In this document: one piece after another, positions 1-5,534 of the stretch
How the letters are laid out: each line of letters opens with the position of its first letter
Position numbering within the stretch: the stretch's first letter is position 1
NCBI GenBank assembly: GCA_002068715.1
Contig: MWAR01000462.1
Coordinates: 1 to 5,612 of the forward strand
Source: a bacterium ADurb.Bin374
GTDB lineage: Bacteria > Riflebacteria > Ozemobacteria > Ozemobacterales > Ozemobacteraceae
Length of the DNA: 5,612 nt
Direction of reading: 5' to 3'
The notes under the pieces: model-generated
The model's input: only the letters and a program-made list of their open reading frames with translations
Told to the model about the DNA's origin: nothing
The model's database searches: none
Program-made: the position numbers and the translations under genes

Positions 1-28
1 GCGCCGTTTTTCCGAGACGGAGCGATTC

Positions 29-52
29 GCAGATTGCGCAGATATAGCAGAT
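29..52. repeat. Three phased GCAGAT direct repeats (9-bp period)
   Basis: GCAGAT occurs at 29-34, 38-43 and 47-52, exactly 9 bp apart, each followed by a variable 3-bp spacer (TGC, ATA, AAT). A weaker GAT phase continues on both sides (24 and 60). On the other strand the units read ATCTGC. Possible meanings are a fragment of a dispersed intergenic short-repeat family of the (A)ATCTGCG type, or binding sites for a regulator of the cyclase gene. The repeat itself is directly visible; its role is unknown. Confidence 0.6.
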
Positions 53-56
53 AATA

Positions 57-70
57 ATAGATATATCTAT
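57..70. repeat. 14-bp perfect AT-rich palindrome
   Basis: ATAGATATATCTAT is identical to its reverse complement. It sits directly after the GCAGAT repeats and just before a TATATAAAA run (70-78), about 85 bp upstream of the cyclase start. It could be an operator half-site pair overlapping a promoter, or simply a by-product of AT richness in a short segment. Confidence 0.45.
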
Positions 71-141
71 ATATAAAATTTCCGGGCGGATGTTTCCAAA
101 ACGAGAACGGATGGGGTAAAGTACCGGGAGAAGGATCTTTC

Positions 142-147
142 AGGAGA
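142..147 (+). promoter_or_regulatory. Ribosome binding site deciding the TTG start of the cyclase
   Basis: AGGAGA lies 6 bases before the TTG at 154-156. The nearest alternative starts (GTG at 175, ATG at 178) would have no comparable Shine-Dalgarno sequence and would cut into the first beta strand of the cyclase domain, which carries a metal-binding Asp a few residues later. This supports TTG initiation. Confidence 0.75.
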
Positions 148-153
148 GACGCC

Positions 154-1455
154 TTGGAACACCGACTGCTGACCGTGATGTTCGTGGACATGCAGGGGTA
201 TACCCGCCGGAGTGCCGAGCAGACCATCGATGAGATGAAGCTGTTCCACGATGAACTGCGCGACTTCGTGCAGAAATCGATCGAAGGCCACGGCGGAACG
301 CTGGTGAAGTCGCTGGGAGACGGGTTCCTCGTGCGTTTCGACACCCCGACCCGAGCGGTCCAGGCCGGCCTCGAGCTGCAGAAGCGTATCGAGACCCGCA
401 ACCAGAACATCCTCAATCCCGAAAAGTTCGTTCGCTTCAGAATCGGCATCAACACGGGCGAAGTCGGCGTCGACGAGCAGGGCGACCTGTTCGGCGACCC
501 GGTCAACATCGCTTCGCGCATCCAGAACTTCGCCGAGCCGAACGCGGTGTTCATCTCGGAATCGACCTTCCTGGCGATGAACCGAAACGAGTTCGGGGCG
601 CAGGACCTCGGCCCGCAGGAATTCAAAAACGCCACTCGCGAGATACGGGTCTACAAGATCCAGGGAAAGATGGCTCCGACTGGAAAAACCGCTCCGGCAG
701 CCGCGGTGGTTTCCCGTGCCGCCCAGCCGTCGCTTTCGGCCTCGGCCTGGACGGGGCGCAAAATCGCTCTTCTCACAGCTTTCGCCCTTGCCGCCGGCCT
801 TCCTCTCATGATCTGGAGCGGGAAGAAGCTGTTCCGGAAACGCCCTTCCGCATCGACGGCGACGAATGCTTCGCTCACGCCTCCTGCGCTCGAGCCGCCG
901 CCCTCCACCCATGGCCCCAATGAGCGCCCCGACGTTCCGGGCCATGACTGGAATACCTCCCATGCTCCGCAAGAAAGAGGCTCCATGCCGGCCCGCCCCG
1001 ATATCCAGGGCGGAGAGCCGGGCCTGCCGCAGCTGCCCGGGCATGCACGGCCAGACAAGCGGAGAAACGGACAGAACCGGGAGAGGCCTCCCGAGATGAT
1101 CGAAGCTCTCTTTCGGCCGCTCACGCTCGATCTCACGAACACGCAGCTTCAGATTCCGAGACATGCCCGGAAGGAGATCGAAAAACTTCAGGAGGCGGTG
1201 AAACGAAAGGAGTTCAAGGCCGCCTGGAGGCTGCTCGACGAGATGGAACAGCGGGTTCCCGCGGGTGAGCGCGAGTTCATGGCGAAGCTCTCAATCGCGT
1301 TCACCCGGGTCGATGTCCTGAGCCAGGCGGGCCGGATCAACGAGGCGCAGCAGATTCTGAAGAAAATTTCGGAGGCGGAGCCCAGAATACCGCCTCCTCT
1401 AAAGGAACCGTTCGGGAACAGAGTCCGGGAACTCGCCCAGCAGCTTTCAAAATGA
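154..1455 (+). CDS. Membrane-anchored class III adenylate cyclase
   Basis: A 433-aa protein predicted to make cyclic AMP from ATP. Residues ~5-170 form a class III cyclase catalytic domain. FVDMQGYT (10-17) holds metal-binding Asp12, and KSLGDGF (52-58) holds Lys52 for base recognition and the second metal Asp56. RIGINTGEVG (96-105) follows. GDPVNIASR (114-122) holds Asp115, the partner of Lys52, plus the transition-state residues Asn118 and Arg122. The Lys/Asp pair is the adenylyl rather than guanylyl signature. Residues ~204-222 form one transmembrane helix, then comes a Pro-rich low-complexity linker (~231-310) and a charged, helical, TPR-like C-terminal region (~320-433). The catalytic domain must be cytoplasmic, so the C-terminal part should be extracytoplasmic if there is only one helix, yet the charges KKLFRKR follow the helix. 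No HAMP or other known sensor is seen. The gene is convergent with the sigma/pilin operon. Family call is firm; cAMP as product is inferred from residues. Confidence 0.9.
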   Translation: MEHRLLTVMFVDMQGYTRRSAEQTIDEMKLFHDELRDFVQKSIEGHGGTLVKSLGDGFLVRFDTPTRAVQAGLELQKRIETRNQNILNPEKFVRFRIGINTGEVGVDEQGDLFGDPVNIASRIQNFAEPNAVFISESTFLAMNRNEFGAQDLGPQEFKNATREIRVYKIQGKMAPTGKTAPAAAVVSRAAQPSLSASAWTGRKIALLTAFALAAGLPLMIWSGKKLFRKRPSASTATNASLTPPALEPPPSTHGPNERPDVPGHDWNTSHAPQERGSMPARPDIQGGEPGLPQLPGHARPDKRRNGQNRERPPEMIEALFRPLTLDLTNTQLQIPRHARKEIEKLQEAVKRKEFKAAWRLLDEMEQRVPAGEREFMAKLSIAFTRVDVLSQAGRINEAQQILKKISEAEPRIPPPLKEPFGNRVRELAQQLSK

Positions 1456-1502
1456 GCCGCCGCGCGCCCTGAGGCACTGGCGGAGACGAGGTGCTGTTTC
1501 CG

Positions 1503-2585
1503 TCAGTTGGTACCGGGCTGGTGGTCCAGGAGGGTGGACAGCGGATCGTCGGAAACGGCGGCCGGCGATGCGGTTGTCGATGCCGGTTGGATAGTCGGGG
1601 AGGTCCCGGTGGGGGCGGAAGCGGGCTGCGGATGCACCGGCGGTTCGATGACCACCGACTGCGTCGCCGTTTCGGAAGCGACGGCGGACGCGGCGGTATC
1701 GGACAGGCGCGATGAGGGGAAACTCCATGCCTGGAGATCGAGTTCTCCGAGCGGTTCGAGGGAAACGCGGTCGCCGCATATCGCGCGGGTTCCGGGAGTG
1801 AGAATGACTGGCGGCTCCGAGGCGATGGTCAGCGTGAGATTCCCTGCAATCAGATCGATACAGGTGGTGTTAGAAGCGATTCTGACGCCGAATGCCGCGT
1901 TGACGGCCTTGACCGAAACGGTTCCGGCATTCAGTGTTCTGGCCTTGTAAGGCCGAGTGGATTTCATCTCGAACCGGACGGCTCCGGTTTCGATCCGGAT
2001 CAGGTCATTTCCGATCGTGAGTTTGGAGTCGGGGAGAAGGTCGATCCGGTCGCTCGTTTCGGCAGAGAGGGTGATGCGGCCGTCGCTTCCGGTGGTGAAG
2101 ACGGTCGGTTCCGTGAAGAGGCCGTTCGTCAGGTTTGTTGACGTGCTCCAACGGCCATCCGCCAGAATCAGGGCGACGGGGAAATCGAGTTTCCGGGCCA
2201 GGGTTGTCTGGCCGGGCATCGAGGTGCGAGTGATGCCGGAGCCGCCGGGAGTGGGGCGGGGAATGGAGAAGAACAGCACGGCTGCAAGGGCGGCCGAGGC
2301 GAGAAGCGAGAGCCAGCCGATGAAGCGGCGGGTGCCGCCGGCCGTTTCCGACGTTGCCTGGATGGGCACCGGAAGGCCGCGGACGGCTGCCATGATGCGC
2401 GGCGCGAGATCAGGGCCTTCGCGAAGGCGAAGCCGCTTCAGATCGGCCTGACCGCGACGGGCTTCCTCGATCATCGTCCGGCATGCGTCACACTCGCCGA
2501 GATGGCGTTCGAACGCGGCCAGCTCACTGCCCTGGAGAGCGCCGTCCAGATACTCGCAGCATGTGACTTCGTCGAAATGTTTCAT
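1503..2585 (-). CDS. Transmembrane anti-sigma factor: zinc-finger domain plus FecR-like periplasmic domain
   Basis: Predicted to hold the adjacent ECF sigma factor inactive at the membrane until an envelope signal releases it. Numbering is from the upstream ATG at 2594. Residues ~9-45 form a ZAS-type zinc-binding domain with Cys12/Cys13, then His31, Cys35 and Cys38 in HLGECDAC (the HxxxCxxC core). One transmembrane helix follows at ~91-110 (preceded by Arg89-Arg90, so N-terminus in). Residues ~138-275 are beta-rich and FecR-like (IETGAVRFEM, VNAAFGVRI, LIAGNLTLTI). The tail (~295-363) is rich in Ala, Thr, Ser and Pro. The second ATG (2585, MKHF) is preferred: AGGA lies 8 bases before it, whereas the ATG at 2594 has only a GGGAAG about 14 bases away. 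This gives 360 rather than 363 aa. It follows the sigma gene directly, as usual for such pairs. Family call is strong; the signal it senses is unknown. Confidence 0.85.
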   Translation of the reverse strand: MKHFDEVTCCEYLDGALQGSELAAFERHLGECDACRTMIEEARRGQADLKRLRLREGPDLAPRIMAAVRGLPVPIQATSETAGGTRRFIGWLSLLASAALAAVLFFSIPRPTPGGSGITRTSMPGQTTLARKLDFPVALILADGRWSTSTNLTNGLFTEPTVFTTGSDGRITLSAETSDRIDLLPDSKLTIGNDLIRIETGAVRFEMKSTRPYKARTLNAGTVSVKAVNAAFGVRIASNTTCIDLIAGNLTLTIASEPPVILTPGTRAICGDRVSLEPLGELDLQAWSFPSSRLSDTAASAVASETATQSVVIEPPVHPQPASAPTGTSPTIQPASTTASPAAVSDDPLSTLLDHQPGTN

Positions 2586-2593
2586 ATCGTTCA

Positions 2594-2597
2594 TCCT
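2594..2597 (-). promoter_or_regulatory. Ribosome binding site favouring the inner start of the anti-sigma gene
   Basis: Minus-strand AGGA, 8 bases before the ATG at 2585-2583. It overlaps the first base of the outer ATG (2594-2592), which makes the outer ATG less likely to be the true start. Confidence 0.5.
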
Positions 2598-2624
2598 GTC
2601 GTTCTTATCTTCCCTTGAAACGAC
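2598..2624 (-). repeat. Inverted repeat (possible mRNA hairpin) between sigma and anti-sigma genes
   Basis: On the minus strand GTCGTT (2624-2619) and AACGAC (2603-2598) are perfect 6-bp inverted copies separated by 15 bases that include the purine-rich AAGGGAAG. It lies just upstream of the anti-sigma ribosome binding site, in the only sizeable gap of the operon. There is no downstream T-run, so it is not an intrinsic terminator. It could be a small hairpin tuning anti-sigma translation, or a chance stem; 6 bp with a 15-base loop is weak. Confidence 0.35.
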
Positions 2625-2647
2625 CGATGGTTACATGGGCCGAACAC

Positions 2648-3235
2648 TTATTCGCTTCCTTTTTCAAGTGCCGCGGGCGCATCCGAGACGGCTGTGTTCT
2701 TCAGCGTCTGACCAAGCATGCGCCTGGCCCGGAACAGTCTGATTTTCACGAGATGCTGGGGAATGTCGAGGATCTCGGATATTTGCTGGTAGGAACGTTC
2801 GAAAAAGTAGAACAGCCAGACGACAAGTTTGAAATCATCGGGAAGACGGGCCATCGCGGCCCCCACCGCCTCCTGGCGTTCTCGTTGAAGCTGCTCGTCG
2901 AGGGGGTCGCAGAAAACGGGTATCTCCGTGTCTGGAAGCGGGACCGGGACCTTTTTCCGGAGAGCCTTGTAACAGTGATTGGTGGCGATTTTGAGAATCC
3001 AGTTCGTGAAAGAACGTGACTGATCGAACCTTCCGAGGCTCTGATACGTCGCGATGAAGACTTCCTGCACGATGTCTTCCGCCGCCGCCGGCCGTCGCAC
3101 GTGATACAGCGCCATCATGAAAAGCTTGCTTTGATACCGCTTCACGAGCTCGCCGAACGCTTCCACCCGGCCGGCAAGCACCTGCCTGACGATCTCGGCA
3201 TCCTCGGGCGGATGTGAACCGGGGTGGTCCGTCAT
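2648..3235 (-). CDS. ECF-family (sigma-70 type) RNA polymerase sigma factor
   Basis: A small group 4 sigma factor that directs RNA polymerase to a dedicated regulon. Numbering is from the outer ATG at 3244. Region 2 spans ~19-98, with the core-binding stretch AAAEDIVQEVFI (53-64) and the -10-reading helix FTNWILKIATNHCYKALRKK (79-98). After a short linker, region 4 spans ~119-182, with LPDDFKLVVWLFYF, a helix-turn-helix SYQQISEILDIPQHLVKIRL and the closing FRARRML (171-177). There is no region 1.1 or 3, which is typical of ECF factors. The inner ATG at 3235 is chosen because it overlaps the stop of the upstream prepilin gene as ATGA, giving 195 aa and translational coupling; the outer ATG would give 198 aa. 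The partner anti-sigma gene follows downstream. Being coupled to a prepilin gene upstream is unusual and suggests the sigma level follows pilin expression. The promoter sequence it recognises cannot be deduced here. Confidence 0.93.
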   Translation of the reverse strand: MTDHPGSHPPEDAEIVRQVLAGRVEAFGELVKRYQSKLFMMALYHVRRPAAAEDIVQEVFIATYQSLGRFDQSRSFTNWILKIATNHCYKALRKKVPVPLPDTEIPVFCDPLDEQLQRERQEAVGAAMARLPDDFKLVVWLFYFFERSYQQISEILDIPQHLVKIRLFRARRMLGQTLKNTAVSDAPAALEKGSE

Positions 3236-3783
3236 GGTTCCCATCCCGGGACGAGGCTGTTGCTGGCGTGGTTCGAGCAGTAGATGAACCGGTTCACCTC
3301 GAAGACTTCCGTCCCCTTCGGCGGGGTGCCGATCTTGAGATGGACGCGGAAGCCCATGCGATTCTGCGGGAGATCGACCCGGGTGAACTTCGTGTCGAGC
3401 ACCACCAACTCGCGGCAGTAGACATATTCTTCAGGGGTTCCCGACGTGGGAATATGTTTCCTGATGAGACCCCGGTTGGAGGGAGGACGCTCGTAGATGA
3501 TCGAACTCTGGGACAGCCCGTTCCCGGCGATTTCGAGAATTCCGAGTTTGGCGGAGGGCTCTTCGGATCCGGGTTGCATCGAGGAAAGATCGACGGCGCG
3601 CTGGACGTCGTCTTCGATCTGGGAAAGGAGGATCGCGGTCGACTGGACGTTCGTGAGGTGCGCGGCGCCCTTCGTCGATGTTTCCATGCCCTTTGACAGC
3701 AGGCGGCTGAGCGCGTAGACGATGATCGATGCGAGCAGCACGCTGACGGCGATTTCCACGAGGGTGAAGGCGCGACGTTTCAT
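3232..3783 (-). CDS. Prepilin-like protein, PilW/GspJ-type minor (pseudo)pilin
   Basis: A 183-aa type IV pilin-like protein. The N-terminus MKRRAFTLVEIAVSVLLAS is a classic class III (prepilin) signal: a short basic leader, predicted cleavage before Phe6, mature Glu5 at residue 10, and a hydrophobic helix to ~residue 29. The -1 residue is Ala5, not the usual Gly. The position after a PilV/GspI-like gene and the downstream globular part (with LLSQIEDDVQRAVDL at ~52-66) fit a PilW/GspJ-like minor subunit, which would sit at the tip of a pilus or type II secretion pseudopilus. Cys123 and Cys169 could form a disulfide. AGGAA (3798-3794) lies 10 bases before the ATG. The gene starts 3 bp after the previous stop and its TGA overlaps the sigma start. 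Prepilin call is secure; pilus versus secretion-pilus role is not. Confidence 0.85.
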   Translation of the reverse strand: MKRRAFTLVEIAVSVLLASIIVYALSRLLSKGMETSTKGAAHLTNVQSTAILLSQIEDDVQRAVDLSSMQPGSEEPSAKLGILEIAGNGLSQSSIIYERPPSNRGLIRKHIPTSGTPEEYVYCRELVVLDTKFTRVDLPQNRMGFRVHLKIGTPPKGTEVFEVNRFIYCSNHASNSLVPGWEP

Positions 3784-3786
3784 GGT

Positions 3787-4215
3787 TCAGCGGTTCCTGT
3801 ATGTCATGCAGCTCATCGCGATGCTGCGCTTGACCTGCGCGGTTTTCCAGGCGACCTCGGCGATCAGGACCTTGTAGGTGAACGGCACCGTCGTGGGAAC
3901 GGACGGGATAATGACCGAGAGCTTCCTCTCGAACCGTTCGTCGGCTTTGAGAACGAAGGTGGAGCCGTCCGCCTGCGTCACATCGAGGGCGTTCGCGTCG
4001 CGCATTCCCGCCGCGAGGAACGGCGAATCGAACGGCCTGGACTGGGCGTAATCGAGAAGCTCGGTTGCATAGGTGTAGGCGAGCACTTCGTCGCGGGTCT
4101 GCTGTGTGCCTGCCGCGCCCCGGGAGAAAATGAAAAAGATGGGTGAAAGGCACGCCGCGACGACGAGAACGGCGATCATTACTTCGGTGATTGTGAATGC
4201 GCGTTTCTTGTTCAT
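3787..4215 (-). CDS. Prepilin-like protein, PilV/GspI-type minor (pseudo)pilin
   Basis: A 142-aa type IV pilin-like protein. MNKKRAFTITEVMIAVLVVA shows a basic leader, predicted cleavage before Phe7, mature Glu5 at residue 11 and a hydrophobic helix to ~residue 30. As in its neighbour, the -1 residue is Ala (Ala6). The segment TYATELLDYAQSRPF (48-62) after the helix resembles the A-rich, membrane-proximal helix of PilV/GspI proteins, and the size fits. Its ATG overlaps the TGA of the upstream gene (ATGA). I see no Shine-Dalgarno sequence before it, so translation probably depends on ribosomes finishing the upstream gene. Cleavage and N-methylation would be done by a prepilin peptidase encoded elsewhere. 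Which filament it joins is not known. Confidence 0.83.
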   Translation of the reverse strand: MNKKRAFTITEVMIAVLVVAACLSPIFFIFSRGAAGTQQTRDEVLAYTYATELLDYAQSRPFDSPFLAAGMRDANALDVTQADGSTFVLKADERFERKLSVIIPSVPTTVPFTYKVLIAEVAWKTAQVKRSIAMSCMTYRNR

Positions 4216-5522
4216 TTCAGTTGAAGGGGTGTCGGGTTGAGCGTGAATGAGAGAAGGTCCTGCTCGGACGTCTCGTCAGCGGTCTGCTCGGGAAGGGCGG
4301 CGAGAGGAAGCGCGTATTCGAGTTCGGCGCCCTGGGAGGCGCTCGAGATGTCGAACCGCTTCATGGCGACGGCGCCCTTGATCTGGGGCCGGCCGTTGTC
4401 GGTCACGGTGACGCGCCCCTTCGGCGCCGTGAGGGCCGCCTGGACGGGGCCGTTGATGTCGAGGGTGATGTCGCCGTCGAGGGTGACGAGCTGGAGGCAC
4501 TTGAACTCCGTGCCGTTGGTGGCGTTGATCGTGTTCTTTATGACGATGTTGCCCTTCTCGAGCACGATTCCGCCGTTGCTGATCACGTCGAGATTATTCT
4601 CGATGACCATGTCCGCCGCACCGGGCACGTACACCCAGCCGTTGAGATCGAGCTTGTTGCCCTTGAGCAGACCGTGGTCGCTGAGGTTTTTCCAGATGTC
4701 CTGCGGGGCGTTGCTGGCCGGAAACGTCCAGCTGGTGCGCTTTCCCGGTACATTCATCGCCGTGATGAACGGGGTGATCGACTTCAGGTTGGTTGCGCCG
4801 GTGAGGCTGTTGAAGGGCGCCGGGATCTCGTGCATCTTCTCAGTGGCCGGAAGCGGATTGGAGTTCATGAGGGTGATGAGAGGGCCGGTCTGGAGACTCG
4901 GGAGAGGAAACGCCAGATTGTTGTTGGTGACCATGATGGCGATGGACAGGTTATAGGGGCTGTACGCGAGATTGCTGGCGTATTTCTGGTTGAACCGCTC
5001 GAGTGACGCCGCCGAGGTTGGGTCGAAGAAGGTCATGCGTTCCCCGGATCTGACGAGCGTGGTGAACGTGGAAATATTGTCGTTTTCAGGCATCGGCATA
5101 GGCGTGAGATACTCCTGCCAATAGGTCAGATTGCCTGTATCGCCGGGGATGTAGTTCAGAAAATCGGGTGCGAAGCGCTTACGGATGTCCTTGATCGCCT
5201 TAGCGGTGATATACGAGCGATATACCTCGCCGAGAACGAGCGTCGGTGACTTCTTCGAATCGGTGCCGTACAGCCGGAAGACCGAGTTGAAGCGCGCGAG
5301 CGATGCAAGCTTGGAGTTGGAGATGAACCCCCACCATTCGCGGGCGCCCGACGAGGTCGTGTCGAACGTGGTTCCCTGGTCCCACCCGAGGAGGGCGATT
5401 TCGCCTGCGTCATCGAGCCACTCGATCGTGTACAGCCCGTCGCCTTTGCCGCTCTTGAACAGGTGAAAACCTTCGGAAAATTTTCCCGGGCTGGGCCAGC
5501 CGCGCGCAAGGTTGAGATACAT
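4212..5522 (-). CDS. Large beta-rich protein of the pilin operon, PilX/GspK-like position; 5' end incomplete or disrupted
   Basis: At least 436 aa from the first ATG inside the window (5522). The frame has no stop up to the window edge (5612), so the true start may lie outside. I do not recognise a named family. Residues ~1-290 are a mixed globular region with many aromatic residues (REWWGF at 61-66). Residues ~294-392 are a regular beta-rich stretch with short repeating strands and turns (DMVIENNLDVISNGGIVLEK, GDITLDINGPVQAALTAP), suggesting a small beta-solenoid. No signal peptide or membrane helix is visible, and the ATG at 5522 has AGG directly abutting it rather than a proper ribosome binding site; both suggest that a tethering N-terminus is missing. 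It overlaps the PilV-like gene by ATGA and leads the minor-pilin set, where PilX/GspK-like accessory proteins often sit. Coding is well supported; function is inferred only from position. Confidence 0.7.
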   Translation of the reverse strand: MYLNLARGWPSPGKFSEGFHLFKSGKGDGLYTIEWLDDAGEIALLGWDQGTTFDTTSSGAREWWGFISNSKLASLARFNSVFRLYGTDSKKSPTLVLGEVYRSYITAKAIKDIRKRFAPDFLNYIPGDTGNLTYWQEYLTPMPMPENDNISTFTTLVRSGERMTFFDPTSAASLERFNQKYASNLAYSPYNLSIAIMVTNNNLAFPLPSLQTGPLITLMNSNPLPATEKMHEIPAPFNSLTGATNLKSITPFITAMNVPGKRTSWTFPASNAPQDIWKNLSDHGLLKGNKLDLNGWVYVPGAADMVIENNLDVISNGGIVLEKGNIVIKNTINATNGTEFKCLQLVTLDGDITLDINGPVQAALTAPKGRVTVTDNGRPQIKGAVAMKRFDISSASQGAELEYALPLAALPEQTADETSEQDLLSFTLNPTPLQLK

Positions 5523-5534
5523 CCTGCCGCCGCC

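Larger units (their letters stand above)
1..153. other. Non-coding leader upstream of the cyclase gene
   Basis: No convincing coding sequence lies here; the minus-strand frame that overlaps its right part is an Arg-rich antisense shadow of the cyclase gene. The stretch changes from GC-rich (1-40) to strongly AT-rich (about 41-80) and back to mixed composition. It holds three GCAGAT units 9 bp apart, a 14-bp AT-rich palindrome and a TATAAA-like hexamer at 72-77. The AT-rich block 75-110 bp before the start codon would suit a promoter or operator for the cyclase, but I cannot find a -35/-10 pair with both good sequence and spacing, so no promoter is called. Confidence 0.6.

Noticed and set aside
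34..77. TTGCGC at 34-39 as a -35 box with a -10 box in the AT-rich block
   Set aside because: At 17-18 bp spacing the hexamer is ATAGAT or TAGATA, a poor -10; the better TATAAA at 72-77 is too far away. Not strong enough to call a promoter.
67..1164. Long minus-strand open frame (365 codons) opposite the cyclase
   Set aside because: It is Arg-rich and of low quality, has no recognisable domain, and lies fully antisense to a gene with clear catalytic motifs; long antisense frames are common in GC-rich coding DNA.
1456..1502. Possible bidirectional terminator between the convergent stops
   Set aside because: Only short stems are visible (CCGCC 1457-1461 with GGCGG 1479-1483; GCAC with GTGC), with long loops and no clear T-run on either strand, so no terminator is called.
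1507..2451. Several plus-strand frames across the anti-sigma gene
   Set aside because: They are antisense shadows; the minus frame has zinc-ligand motifs, a membrane helix and a FecR-like domain.
3214..4153. Frames on both strands overlapping the two prepilin genes (3214-3696 plus, 3431-4153 minus)
   Set aside because: The 3431-4153 frame is an Arg-rich out-of-frame reading of the prepilins, and the + frame is antisense; the prepilin signals are unmistakable in the chosen frames.
4237..4956. Plus-strand open frame of 239 codons opposite the large pilin-operon protein
   Set aside because: Its composition looks like an antisense translation, no domain is recognisable, and the minus strand has the better operon context with ATGA overlap.
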